A stretch of DNA of 64,000 nt from assembly GCF_014084045.1 (NCBI RefSeq), contig NZ_CP043732.1:1736001-1800000 (forward strand), in the 5' to 3' direction. The translations under genes and the position numbers were made by a program. The notes below the pieces were generated by a model that was not told the DNA's origin, did no database searches, and saw nothing but the letters and a program-made list of their open reading frames with translations. Positions 52,113 through 61,158 of this stretch are shown here, in pieces (positions within the stretch are counted from its first letter, which is position 1; every line of letters begins with the position of its first letter). This DNA comes from Microbacterium esteraromaticum (GTDB taxonomy: Bacteria; Actinomycetota; Actinomycetes; Actinomycetales; Microbacteriaceae).

Positions 52113-53414
52113 TCAGGGGCTGGTCACCGTCCCTCCGTTGGTCACCGTCAGGGCGGAGGTCTCGTGGCAGCTGGCGGGGATGTCCCGCTGGGCTGGGTTG
52201 GTGCTGTCGTAGGTCACCGTCCACGAGAACGATCCGCTCGCGCTCTCCGCCACCGTGTTGGTGGTGCCGACCGTCACCCCGGACGCGCCGCTGACCGCCA
52301 CGTCCTGCGTGTACTTCGCGGTGCCGGAGCAGGTCGCGTTGGTGAAGAGCTGGAACGTGACGGTGCCTGCCAGAGTCCCTCCCGCGGGGGCGGTGATCGT
52401 CGCCGAGTCGTTGGGCACCCAGCGCTGCGCCGTGGTGAGAGAGGATGCCACGGTCGAGACCACCACGTCCTCCTGAGCGTCGGTGCAGTCGGCGTTGTGC
52501 GTCACGCTGTTGGTGTTCGCCGAACCCGAGGTGCACACGGCGACCCAGTGGTATTCGCCCGCTGCGGTGGGTGTGAACGCGGGGCTCTGATAGCTGCCGT
52601 TGCCGTCCACCGCCACAGGCGGGGAGGTGTAGGCCAGGACTCCGCACTCCGTGGCGCTGGGGCCGTACAGCTTGAACACGATCGTGCCGTCGTCCTTCGC
52701 CCCCGCGGCGCCGGTGAGGTTGATCGGCGGCTCGGTGGGCTGCGTGGCGGTGCCGCTCAGCTGAGCGGTGTCGCGCACTGTCCCTCCCAGGCTGATCGGA
52801 TCGCTGGCATCCGTTGTCAGGGACGGGGTGACAGGTGCGACCGTGAAGCACTCGGAGTCGCGCGAGTCGCTCGAGCCGGGGATGTCGTTCGCCGAGTCGC
52901 CACTGTACTCGGCCCGCCAGCAGTACCGGCCGGCGGAGGTGACGGAGGCCACGGGAGACGGCACGGTCACCGGATAGTCGTCGCCCGTCACATCGACGGT
53001 GCCGACCAGGACTCCGCCGGTGTCGCAGTGCGCCGCGCCCGCCACCTTGCAGAGGTGGAAGGTGACAGTGCCATCGGGTGCCGGGTCTCCGCCGGTCATG
53101 TCGACCACGGCCGAGTCGCGCACGGCGACGATGCCGGTGCCGATCGAGAAGTTCGCCGGGATGGGCAGACCGGCTCCGGTCTGCGGCGTCGTCACGGTGG
53201 ACGACTCGCAGTTGCTCAGTTCGGGCGCCGGGGTGAGGATGGTGTCCTTGTAGTCGGCTGTGTCGGAGTTGCCCGTCACCGTGCTGGGAATCACATTGGC
53301 GAGCACGAGGCATTGTGGAACCCCGTTCGACAGGATCGCAGTCAGATCGACGGCTGCCTCGCCTTTGAAGTTGTCAGGGCTGTACGCCGTCGCCGAGACG
53401 GCATCGTCGAGCAG
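52113..53414 (-). CDS. Ig-like repeat surface protein, 5' part missing
   Basis: The frame encodes at least 433 residues of repeated beta domains with cysteine pairs. Each unit has a strand pattern like DGTVTFHLCK, SAGRYCWRAEYSGDS, DGTIVFKLYG, AGEYHWVAVCTSGSA, AGTVTFQLFTNATC, GSFSWTVTYDS. No sortase motif is seen at the end. The coding pattern continues in-frame past a GTG at 53306 to about 53414 (LLDDAVSATAYSPDNF), with no start codon or signal peptide, so the N-terminus has probably been lost at the junction with the response regulator gene. Confidence 0.7.
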   Translation of the reverse strand: MLDDAVSATAYSPDNFKGEAAVDLTAILSNGVPQCLVLANVIPSTVTGNSDTADYKDTILTPAPELSNCESSTVTTPQTGAGLPIPANFSIGTGIVAVRDSAVVDMTGGDPAPDGTVTFHLCKVAGAAHCDTGGVLVGTVDVTGDDYPVTVPSPVASVTSAGRYCWRAEYSGDSANDIPGSSDSRDSECFTVAPVTPSLTTDASDPISLGGTVRDTAQLSGTATQPTEPPINLTGAAGAKDDGTIVFKLYGPSATECGVLAYTSPPVAVDGNGSYQSPAFTPTAAGEYHWVAVCTSGSANTNSVTHNADCTDAQEDVVVSTVASSLTTAQRWVPNDSATITAPAGGTLAGTVTFQLFTNATCSGTAKYTQDVAVSGASGVTVGTTNTVAESASGSFSWTVTYDSTNPAQRDIPASCHETSALTVTNGGTVTSP

Positions 53415-53428
53415 CGTCGGGTGATCAT

Positions 53429-53989
53429 GTGAGAGACGGCTACACCCGTCTGCTGGGCCGGCTGGGACTTCCCGTGCGTGCCTACGCGGATGGCGCGGAC
53501 GCCGCGTTCATCCCGCACGCGCCCGCCGTCGCCGTTCTCGAGGTGGAGGACGGCGGCTGCACCGTGCTGCGCGAGCTGCGCGATCGGTACGGTCCCGACC
53601 TCCCGGCCATGCTGGTGTCGGCGGAGCGCACCGCACCTGCCGACGTCGTCGCCGGGCTGCTCGTCGGAGCCGACGACTACGCGGCGGAGTCCATGGACGC
53701 GCAGGAGTTCCTGGCGCGGGTCCGCCGGCTCATCGAGCGCAGGGGACGAGGGCCGCACCCGACGACCGACCTGCGCCCGCTGTCGCTGCTCACCCATCGC
53801 GAACGCGAGGTGCTGAGCCTGACGACCGAGGGGCTGTCGCAGAAGCAGGTCGCCTCTGCGCTGGGTATCAGCATCAAGACGGTCGGGGCGCACATGCAGA
53901 GCCTGCTCGTGAAGCTGGGAGTGCATTCGCGCATAGAGGCTGTGGCGCTGGCGATCCGGTCGGGCGAGCACGTCGGGATGCCGCGCTGA
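53429..53989 (+). CDS. LuxR-type response regulator, N-terminally truncated, atypical receiver
   Basis: This 186-aa protein starts at GTG 53429 with no ribosome site. The receiver begins at VRDGYTRLLGRLG, a point normally about 10 residues after the start and just past the acidic pocket. The phospho-acceptor position reads AVAVLEVEDG, with Glu instead of Asp. The LuxR HTH is intact (LTHREREVLSLTTEGLSQKQVASALGISIKTVGAHMQSLL, in helices near 125-165). It is probably a phosphorylation-independent or decayed regulator. Confidence 0.65.
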   Translation: MRDGYTRLLGRLGLPVRAYADGADAAFIPHAPAVAVLEVEDGGCTVLRELRDRYGPDLPAMLVSAERTAPADVVAGLLVGADDYAAESMDAQEFLARVRRLIERRGRGPHPTTDLRPLSLLTHREREVLSLTTEGLSQKQVASALGISIKTVGAHMQSLLVKLGVHSRIEAVALAIRSGEHVGMPR

Positions 53990-53995
53990 CCTGCC

Positions 53996-54940
53996 TCACG
54001 CGACCAGGGCTATCCGCCCGCCGAGCTCGCCGTCTTCGGCCAGCCGGGCGACCACGTCGAACACCGTCCGCTCGATCGCCGCGACGGCGGCGGTCGGTCG
54101 CACCGCCGCGCGCCGCGACAGGTTCACGGTGCGCGTCATCGACGGGGAGGTCAGCTCTGTGCCGAGAAGCTCCGGCCTGTGAAGCAGCACGGCTGCGGGC
54201 ACGACCGCGACGCCGATGCCGCGAGCGACGAAGCGAAGCACGGCGTCCATCTCGGCGCCCTCGACGGCGATCGAGGGCGTGAGACCTGCCGTCTCGAAGG
54301 CGGCATCCGTGGCCAGACGCAGGTCGTAGCTGCGGTTGAACGCGACCTGCGGCAGCGCGGCGAGCTCGGCGACCGTCAGCCGCGCGGGCACGTCGGCATG
54401 GGCGCGAAGCGCGGAGTCGGCGGCGGATGCCACCATCAGCTCCTCGCGGAAGAGCGCGACCCGCTCGACGGCGCTGTCGTCACGCACATTCGGCCGGGTG
54501 ATGGTGAGGGCGAGGTCGAGAGAGCCCTCGACGAGGGCGTCGACGAGAGCATGCGAACCTGCCTCGGTGATCTGCAGATCGACCCCCGGATGCTCGCGAT
54601 GGAACTCCGCGATCACCTCGGCGACCACCGACACGCACAGCGTCGGCGTCGCACCCAGCCGCACCCGCCCGCGGCGCAGGCCTGCCAGCTCGTCCATGGC
54701 GTGGCGCGCCGAGTCGGCATCCGCGAGCATTCGCCGGGCGATGGGCAGCAGCGCTTCGCCGGCTGTGGTGATCACCACTCCCGTGCGATCGCGCTGGAAG
54801 AGCGTCGCGCCGAGATCGGCTTCGAGCGCCTGGATCTGTCGCGACAGCGATGGCTGCGTGAGGAACAGCTCGTCAGCGGCGCGGGTGAAGTGGGCGAGAC
54901 GGGCCACGCTCTCGAAGGCGCGCAGCTGCTCCAATTTCAT
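53996..54940 (-). CDS. LysR-family transcriptional regulator
   Basis: This 314-aa protein has an N-terminal winged helix LEQLRAFESVARLAHFTRAADELFLTQPSLSRQIQALE and a periplasmic-binding-like domain (GRVRLGATPTLCVSVV, DLALTITRP, GIGVAVVPAAVL). It is divergent from the flavoprotein gene at 55011 and likely controls it. Confidence 0.92.
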   Translation of the reverse strand: MKLEQLRAFESVARLAHFTRAADELFLTQPSLSRQIQALEADLGATLFQRDRTGVVITTAGEALLPIARRMLADADSARHAMDELAGLRRGRVRLGATPTLCVSVVAEVIAEFHREHPGVDLQITEAGSHALVDALVEGSLDLALTITRPNVRDDSAVERVALFREELMVASAADSALRAHADVPARLTVAELAALPQVAFNRSYDLRLATDAAFETAGLTPSIAVEGAEMDAVLRFVARGIGVAVVPAAVLLHRPELLGTELTSPSMTRTVNLSRRAAVRPTAAVAAIERTVFDVVARLAEDGELGGRIALVA

Positions 54941-55010
54941 GCATACAGCGTATCGAAGTGAGGCAGAAGATGCATTGGCGTTATCATCAGGGAGTTTCTA
55001 GCGTGGAAGC

Positions 55011-56759
55011 ATGAGCACTCAGCCCCGCACCGAACGCCGCCTGTCCACCTCCGTCCTCGTCATCGGCACCGGCGGCGCGGGCCTGCGCGCATCGATCGAA
55101 CTCGCCGAGCGCGGCATCCAGGTGCTCGCCGTCGGCAAGCGTCGCAAGCACGATGCGCACACCACCCTCGCCGCCGGCGGCATCAACGCCGCGCTCGGCA
55201 CCATGGACCCGGAGGACTCGTGGCAGCAGCACGCCGCCGACACCCTGCGCGAGTCGTACTTCCTCGCTGACCCCGCGATCGTCGAGGTCGTCGCGCGAGG
55301 TGCCGCACGTGGCATCGACGACCTCGAGCGATGGGGCATGCCGTTCGCCCGTGAAGACGACGGCCGCATCAGCCAGCGGTTCTTCGGCGCACACCGCTAC
55401 CGCCGCACCGCCTACGCGGGTGACTACACAGGCCTCGAGATCCAGCGCACCCTCATGCGCCGCGCGGCCGAGCTCGCCGTGCCCATCATCGACACCGTCT
55501 ACATCACACGCATCCTCGTTGCCGATGGCACGGTGTTCGGCGCCTACGGATTCGACGTCGTCGACGGCACCCCGGTCGTGATCCACGCCGACGCCGTCAT
55601 CCTCGCCGCCGGCGGGCACACCCGCATCTGGCGGTACACCTCGTCTCGGCGCGATGAGAACACCGGCGACTCGTTCCGGCTCGCCGCGCTCGCCGGGGCG
55701 CGCATCCGCGACGCAGAGCTTGTGCAGTTCCACCCCTCCGGACTCATCGAGCCGGACGACGCGGCCGGCACCCTCGTGTCCGAGGCCGCTCGTGGCGAGG
55801 GCGGCATCCTCACCAACGCGCTGGGCGAGCGGTTCATGCAGCGCTACGACCCCGAGCGCATGGAGCTGTCGACCCGCGACCGCGTGGCACTGGCGAACTA
55901 CACCGAGATCGCCGAGGGCCGCGGCACCGAGAAGGGCGGCGTCTGGCTCGACGTGTCGCACCTGCCGCGCGAGCAGATCCTCGAGAAGCTGCCCCGGCTG
56001 TACCGCACGATGATCGACCTGCAGATGCTCGACATCACGGAGAGCCCGATGGAGGTCGCCCCCACCGCGCACTACTCGATGGGCGGTGTGTGGGTACGGC
56101 CCGACGACCACGGCACCGGCGTCGACGGCTTGTACGCCATCGGGGAGGCATCCAGCGGCCTGCACGGCGCCAATCGCCTTGGTGGCAACTCGCTGATCGA
56201 GCTGATGGTCTACGGCCGCATCACTGGTGAGACGGCAGCCGAGTACGTGCGCGCGCGCACAGAGGTGCATCGCGACCCCGCCGCCGTCGCCGAGGCGCGC
56301 GCCGAGATCGACGGCTTCCTGACCAGCACCGGCACGGAGACACCGCGTCGGCTGCAGCGCGCGGTGCGCGACCTGATGACCGAGCACGCCGGGGTCATCC
56401 GCACCGAGCAGTCTCTGCGCGAAGGCCTCGCGAAGCTCGCGGTCCTCGAAGAGCGGGCGACTCACGTCGGCGCGCACCCCGACATCGCCGGCTTCGACGA
56501 CCTCGCCCACGCCTTCGATCTGCTCGGCTCGCTGCTCGCCGCCCGAGCCACGCTCGAGTCGGCTGTCGAGCGGCGTGAGACCCGAGGCTGCCACAACCGC
56601 GCCGACTACCCCGAGACCGATCCGGCCCTGCGCGGCAACATGATCTGGAGCCCGGCCGGCGGCGTCAGCTTCGAGCCGCTGCCCGATGCCCCCGAGTCGT
56701 TCCGCATTCTGGCCGAGGCCTCGGCATCGGATTCGGTCGTCGGCAAGCTCGTGGAGTGA
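55011..56759 (+). CDS. Fumarate reductase/succinate dehydrogenase-type flavoprotein
   Basis: This 582-aa protein has VLVIGTGGAGLRASIELAERG (FAD), TTLAAGGINAALG, HPSGLIEP, the catalytic SEAARGEGGIL, PTAHYSMGGVWV and GLHGANRLGGNSLIEL. It is the SdhA/FrdA/NadB family. No iron-sulfur or membrane subunit lies nearby, so it is not a complex II subunit; a soluble dehydrogenase or aspartate-oxidase-like role is more likely. Confidence 0.88.
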   Translation: MSTQPRTERRLSTSVLVIGTGGAGLRASIELAERGIQVLAVGKRRKHDAHTTLAAGGINAALGTMDPEDSWQQHAADTLRESYFLADPAIVEVVARGAARGIDDLERWGMPFAREDDGRISQRFFGAHRYRRTAYAGDYTGLEIQRTLMRRAAELAVPIIDTVYITRILVADGTVFGAYGFDVVDGTPVVIHADAVILAAGGHTRIWRYTSSRRDENTGDSFRLAALAGARIRDAELVQFHPSGLIEPDDAAGTLVSEAARGEGGILTNALGERFMQRYDPERMELSTRDRVALANYTEIAEGRGTEKGGVWLDVSHLPREQILEKLPRLYRTMIDLQMLDITESPMEVAPTAHYSMGGVWVRPDDHGTGVDGLYAIGEASSGLHGANRLGGNSLIELMVYGRITGETAAEYVRARTEVHRDPAAVAEARAEIDGFLTSTGTETPRRLQRAVRDLMTEHAGVIRTEQSLREGLAKLAVLEERATHVGAHPDIAGFDDLAHAFDLLGSLLAARATLESAVERRETRGCHNRADYPETDPALRGNMIWSPAGGVSFEPLPDAPESFRILAEASASDSVVGKLVE

Positions 56760-56935
56760 GCCGGTCTGATCGGCGCCGGACGATCGCGGCCGCCTCCGGC
56801 GGCACGGTCGTCCGGCCGTTCGCCGATGGGTTATGCGTGCGCGGCGAGGTCGCCGGAGCGCTGCCCGTCGGGGCTCACCTGGTGACCGTGCTGCGCGCGG
56901 GCGACGAGCTGCTGCTGCACTACTCGCTGCGCTGA
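56756..56935 (+). CDS. 59-aa protein coupled to the flavoprotein gene
   Basis: This short gene begins at a GTG that overlaps the flavoprotein TGA (GTGA). It reads GGTVVRPFADGLCVRGEVAG, then ALPVGAHLVTVLRAGDELLL, and ends HYSLR. The pattern looks like a small beta domain. Function unknown; the coupling suggests a subunit or assembly partner. Confidence 0.5.
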   Translation: MSRSDRRRTIAAASGGTVVRPFADGLCVRGEVAGALPVGAHLVTVLRAGDELLLHYSLR

Positions 56936-58074
56936 GGGTCCGCCTCGTCCGGCTGGGCGACGTCCCGCTGGGCATCGTCGCCGTCGGCCGGCGCGAGCAT
57001 GCCCAGGATGCGCTGCAGGTGCATCGCGCTCAGCACGCCGGGTCCGGCGACGGCGTCCATCTCGATCGAGCGGGCATGCACGGCCCGCAGCAGCGTCTGA
57101 ACCGCATCCGACGCGCGCACATGCAGCTCGACGGCCTCGCCCGCCTCAGCCCCGAGCACGTCGGCGACCGCGCTGCACGCACGCGACAGCGGCTCGACGA
57201 GCTCGGGATCGAGTGGGAACGCCGACGGCCGCCCGTTGATCGTGTCGCTCAGACAGCCCGAGACGTCGCGGATCTGATGCGCCACCTCGACCAGCACCTC
57301 GAGGCGGGCGTGCTCTTCGCTGGTGTCGGCTCGACCGCGCCACGCGCGGGGATTGCCTCGACGGCTCTCGTCGGCTTCTGCGAGCGCATCGCGCAGCGAG
57401 CGACTCGTCTCGGCCAGCGCGCCCGCATCCTGCATCCAGCCATCGCGCTCCGGCGGCCACTTCTCGGTCAGCGCCGCGGCGATGTCGTCGAGATGGGCGG
57501 CCAGCCGCTGCTGAAAGGCGTCGATGCGGCCGGCGGCCTCCGACACGAGGGGCGCGGGCGGGATGATCAGGTTCACCAGCAGTCCCACGACCACGCCCAC
57601 CGCCGTCTGGGTGACGTAGCCGAGGGAGTAGTCCTCCGCATCAGCTCCTCCGATGATCAGCACGAACAGCGCCGCCATCGGGATGTACTCGCGACCGATG
57701 CCGAACCACCCGGTGCCCGAGACCAGCACGCCGATGCCCACGACCCCGATGATCGACCACACGCTGGGCCCGACGGTCAGCAGCACCAGCGCAGCCAGCC
57801 CGATCCCCACTCCCAGCCCGAGCAGGGTCTGCAGGCCGGAACGGAACGACGACATGAGCGTGGGGTACATGCTGATCAGCGCGCCGAACGGCGCGTAGTA
57901 CGGGTAGTCGTCGGTCACCCCCGGCATGTGCGGGGCTATCAGCCACGCCACGGCGACAGCGAGCGCCGTCTTCGCCGCGAACAGCAACCGGGCGCGGGTG
58001 ACCGCGCCCCTGAGCGACGGTCTGACGGTGCTCAGCGAAGCCCGCATCCGTCGTTCGAGGCGCTGTGGACGCAC
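56920..58074 (-). CDS. FUSC/aromatic-acid-exporter-like membrane protein
   Basis: This protein of about 384 aa has six membrane segments in the first half (LLFAAKTALAVAVAWLIAPH, YYAPFGALISMYPTLMSS, then four more) and a long cytosolic helical domain. I prefer the GTG at 58074 (GAGGAGG 9 bp upstream) to a TTG at 58161. These proteins export aromatic acids or drugs. Its end overlaps the 59-aa gene on the other strand by 16 bp. Confidence 0.8.
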   Translation of the reverse strand: MRPQRLERRMRASLSTVRPSLRGAVTRARLLFAAKTALAVAVAWLIAPHMPGVTDDYPYYAPFGALISMYPTLMSSFRSGLQTLLGLGVGIGLAALVLLTVGPSVWSIIGVVGIGVLVSGTGWFGIGREYIPMAALFVLIIGGADAEDYSLGYVTQTAVGVVVGLLVNLIIPPAPLVSEAAGRIDAFQQRLAAHLDDIAAALTEKWPPERDGWMQDAGALAETSRSLRDALAEADESRRGNPRAWRGRADTSEEHARLEVLVEVAHQIRDVSGCLSDTINGRPSAFPLDPELVEPLSRACSAVADVLGAEAGEAVELHVRASDAVQTLLRAVHARSIEMDAVAGPGVLSAMHLQRILGMLAPADGDDAQRDVAQPDEADPQRSE

Positions 58075-58192
58075 TCCGATCACCTCCTCGCTCACCACCA
58101 GCACACACGTGCCGGGGGTGTGGCGGAAGGGGGTTCCCCCCGGGTGCGGCGTTTGCGACAATCTCGGCGTTCGACGGCTTCAGGAGGGCATC

Positions 58193-58687
58193 ATGGCGAC
58201 GAATCGGCGACTCATGCGGTGTGCACCCGAGGCGGTGTTCCGCGCGCTGAGCGACGGGTGGCTGTATCCGTCGTGGGTGGTGGGGGCGGCGCGCATGCGG
58301 GAGGTCGATGCCGCCTGGCCGGCGGCGGGGGCGGTCCTGCATCACTCGGTCGGCACCTGGCCCTTCCTGCTCAACGGGACGACGAGCATGCGGGAATGGC
58401 ATCCGGATCGGCGCGCCGTCATGCAGGCGCGCGGCTGGCCGATCGGCGAAGCCCGCGTGGTCATCGAGGCTGAGCCCGGTCACTCCGGAACCCTCGTGTC
58501 GATTCACGAGACCCCGGCACGCGGCATCGGCGCCGCGATCCCCTCCTTCATCACAGGGCCGCTGCTGCGCTGGCGCAACAGCGAGACGCTGCGGCGGCTG
58601 TCGTACCTCGCCGAGAGCGACTCGCTCGGGCCGCGCGAGTCCGCGCCGACCGGAGGCACCGCGCCGGGCGTGGACCCCGTTTCCTAG
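58193..58687 (+). CDS. SRPBCC (START-like) domain protein
   Basis: This 164-aa protein has AGGAGGG before the ATG. It has the polyketide-cyclase/START pattern: CAPEAVFRALSDGWLYPSWVVGAARM at the N-terminus and LVSIHETPARGIGA near 110, with FITGPLLRWRNSETLRRLSYL as the long C-terminal helix. The ligand is unknown. Confidence 0.8.
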   Translation: MATNRRLMRCAPEAVFRALSDGWLYPSWVVGAARMREVDAAWPAAGAVLHHSVGTWPFLLNGTTSMREWHPDRRAVMQARGWPIGEARVVIEAEPGHSGTLVSIHETPARGIGAAIPSFITGPLLRWRNSETLRRLSYLAESDSLGPRESAPTGGTAPGVDPVS

Positions 58688-58733
58688 CACCACGACGCCT
58701 GTCTGCTCGGGCACACGTGTCGACTTCGGCACG

Positions 58734-58816
58734 GATGTCGGCGAGAAACACGGATGTCGGCCGTATCCGGCTGTTCTCGCCGACATCTGTGCTTCGCGCC
58801 TGCATCCGTGCAGGCG
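58734..58816. repeat. Intergenic hairpin cluster upstream of the AAA ATPase gene
   Basis: A 14-bp inverted repeat, GATGTCGGCGAGAA (58734-58747) and TTCTCGCCGACATC (58774-58787), encloses a further GATGTCGGC copy. A second hairpin CGCCTGCA (58797-58804) and TGCAGGCG (58809-58816) follows. They could act as terminator of the SRPBCC gene or as a repeat-family element. Confidence 0.55.
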
Positions 58817-58865
58817 GCGCGCATGGGCGCGGCGCGCGTGCGGGCGGGCGGATAGGGTCGGAGCC

Positions 58866-59612
58866 ATGAGTGCGCTCGACGACACGGGATGGCTGCGCCG
58901 CAGGCATCCGGTCGTCGCGGTGACCGCGGGCGACGATGCGCCCGAGCCGAGCGACCGGTGGCCGACGAGCATCCCCGCCGTGGCGCAGCTTCTGCGCGAG
59001 GGCATGCGGCTCGCACCCGGCGTGACCTTCCTCGTCGGCGAGAACGGCAGCGGCAAGTCGACCATCGTCGAGGGCGTCGCCTTGGCCTACGGACTCTCAC
59101 CCGAGGGCGGATCGCGCAACGCCAGGCACAGCACCCGACCGACCGAGTCGCCGCTGTCGGACTGGCTGCGGCTCGAGCGCGGCATCGGCGCGAGCTCGTG
59201 GGGATTCTTCCTCCGCGCCGAGACGATGCACTCCTTCTACACGTACCTCGAGCAGAACCCGTCTCCCGGCGACTCGCGATTCCACGAGATGAGCCATGGC
59301 GAGTCGTTCCTCGAGATCCTGAGCACCCGCTTCGACTCACCCGGCTTCTACTGCCTCGATGAGCCGGAGGCCGCGCTGTCGTTCGCGTCGACCCTCACCC
59401 TCATCTCGGTGCTCCGTCGCATCGCCGACGACGGCGGGCAGGTGCTCTGTGCCACCCACTCGCCGGTGCTGGCCTCGCTGCCCGGCGCGACGATCCTCGA
59501 GGTCGGCGAGTGGGGTCTGCGCGAGACGACGTGGGACGACCTGGAGCTGGTGCGCCACTGGCGATCGTTCCTCGGCGAGCCTGATCGCTACCTGCGGCAC
59601 CTGCTCGATTGA
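58866..59612 (+). CDS. AAA/ABC-type ATPase
   Basis: This 248-aa protein has Walker A FLVGENGSGKSTIVEGVAL (near 59), a signature-like MSHGESFLEIL, Walker B GFYCLDEPEAALS (near 165) and a switch His in LCATHSPVL. The family (AAA_21-like, related to RecF/SMC heads) is widespread and often called a predicted ATPase. It converges with sigJ, with 12 bp between stops. Confidence 0.8.
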   Translation: MSALDDTGWLRRRHPVVAVTAGDDAPEPSDRWPTSIPAVAQLLREGMRLAPGVTFLVGENGSGKSTIVEGVALAYGLSPEGGSRNARHSTRPTESPLSDWLRLERGIGASSWGFFLRAETMHSFYTYLEQNPSPGDSRFHEMSHGESFLEILSTRFDSPGFYCLDEPEAALSFASTLTLISVLRRIADDGGQVLCATHSPVLASLPGATILEVGEWGLRETTWDDLELVRHWRSFLGEPDRYLRHLLD

Positions 59613-59624
59613 GCCGTCGCCCGC

Positions 59625-60520
59625 TCAGCCGGGAAAGGCGCGGGTGAGCTTGTGCGGGTTGCAGACCTGGCGGATGCCGCGGATGCGACCGCTCGGATCG
59701 AATTCGAGCGTGAGCACGTCGGTGCGCCCGCTGTGACTCAGCGCCAGGGCGATCTCGCCGTTGACCTCGATGGGCGCGACGGAGAACGGATGCGCGGCGT
59801 CGAACGCGCGCGCCTTCTCGCGCACGCCGAGGTAGAAGCGATGCACCTTGGCGGCGCCGAAGATCGGGTTGCGGGTCGCCGAGACGACGCCCCCGCCGTC
59901 GGTCCACAGGATGCTCTCGTCGGTCAGCAGGGCGAGCAGGGTGTCGAGATCGCCGTCCTGCACGGCCTCGAGCAGGCTGCGCAGGGCCTCGGGGTCGGCC
60001 GCGCGCGGCGCGGGGAGTGCTCATCGAGCTGCAGTCGGCGCTCCGCACGCGAGATCAGCTGCCGCACCGCCGCCGGGGACTTCTCGAGGATCCCGCCGAT
60101 CTCGACCGCTGTCATCGCGTAGGCGCGGTGCAGCACGACGGCGGCGCGGGCCTCGGGCGAGAGCTGCTCGGCGAGGTGAAGCAGCGCCAGCGAGAGCATC
60201 TCTCGATCGGCCACCGCGTCTTCGGGCAGCCGATCCGTCGCGACGGGTTCGGGCAGCCAGTGCCCGGTGTACTCCTCCCTGACGGCGACCAGCGCGCGCA
60301 CGCGGTCGATCGACCGGCGCACGCACGCGGTGGTCAGCCAGGCCGGCCACGAGCGCACTGCCGCGGCATCCGCGCGCTCGGCCTTCAGCGCCTCGATCGC
60401 GACCTCCGAGACGACGTCCTCGGCGTGGCCGAAGTCGCCGAGCATCCGGTATGCGATGCCGATCAGCCTGCCGCGCTCGGCCTCCCATGCCAGCGCGGCG
60501 GAGGCGGCGGCGATGGTCAT
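59625..60520 (-). CDS. SigJ-like ECF sigma factor, frameshifted
   Basis: The sigma factor has region 2 (ERGRLIGIAYRMLGDFGHAEDVVSE) and region 4 (LSPEARAAVVLHRAYAMTAVEIGGIL, then VRQLISRAERRL), followed by a SnoaL-like C-terminal domain (LEAVQDGDLDTLLALLTDES, TRNPIFGAAKVHRFYLGV). The two parts are in different frames, joined at the GCGCGC-rich stretch 60001-60012, where an indel restores the protein. The AhpD-like gene upstream is its usual partner. Confidence 0.83.
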
Positions 60521-60558
60521 GACGCTCACGCTACCGCCCCTCGCCGACGCCGCCGCGG

Positions 60559-61017
60559 TCACACGATCGGGTGCTTGTCATCGATCGGCGGCTCCATCTG
60601 CGTCGAGATCGCGATGCGGTTCCAGACGTTGATCGTGCAGATGGCCATGACGAGCGCGCCGAGCTGCGCGTCGTCGAAGTGCTCGGCCGCCGCATCCCAG
60701 ATCTCGTCGGTCACGGTGTCGGGTCCGAGCTTGGTGATCGCGTCCGTGAGAGCGAGGGCCGCGAGCTCCTTCGGCTCGAAGAGATTGCGGGCGTGCTGCC
60801 AGGCGCCCACCGCGTGCAGGGTGCGCTGCGGGATGCCGTGCTTCGCGCCGTCGGTCGCGTGCATGTCGACGCAGAACCCGCAGCCGTTCAGGATCGACGC
60901 GCGCAGCTTGATCAGCTCGTAGAGGCGCTTCTCGACCGCCCTGCTCGCATACGCCTCCATCCCGATCACGGCGGCGTAGCCGAGCTTGTTCGTGCGAGCC
61001 ATGTCGATCCTGGTCAT
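60559..61017 (-). CDS. AhpD/carboxymuconolactone-decarboxylase-family protein
   Basis: This 152-aa protein has the AhpD thiol motif SILNGCGFCVDMHATDG (CGFC with the proton-relay His) near residue 45. Such proteins act as peroxidase partners and are regularly coded next to SigJ factors. The start is ATG 61017 with AGAGGA upstream; sigJ follows 38 bp later. Confidence 0.87.
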   Translation of the reverse strand: MTRIDMARTNKLGYAAVIGMEAYASRAVEKRLYELIKLRASILNGCGFCVDMHATDGAKHGIPQRTLHAVGAWQHARNLFEPKELAALALTDAITKLGPDTVTDEIWDAAAEHFDDAQLGALVMAICTINVWNRIAISTQMEPPIDDKHPIV

Positions 61018-61158
61018 GGTGGTCCTCTCGTCCTGGCATCCGTCCGATGCCTCTGCACATGTGTCGGAGGCGGGCGCCGGAGTGTGACAGGTGTCATCCG
61101 GCCTCTCTGCCGCGACGATCCTGCGAGAATGGAGAACCCGACGACCCGAGGAGCCCTC

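Noticed and set aside
52102..53432. Frames of 403 aa (minus) and 422 aa (plus) over the surface protein
   Set aside because: Both are Arg/His/Gly-rich shadows; only the frame ending at 52113 has regular beta-domain repeats.
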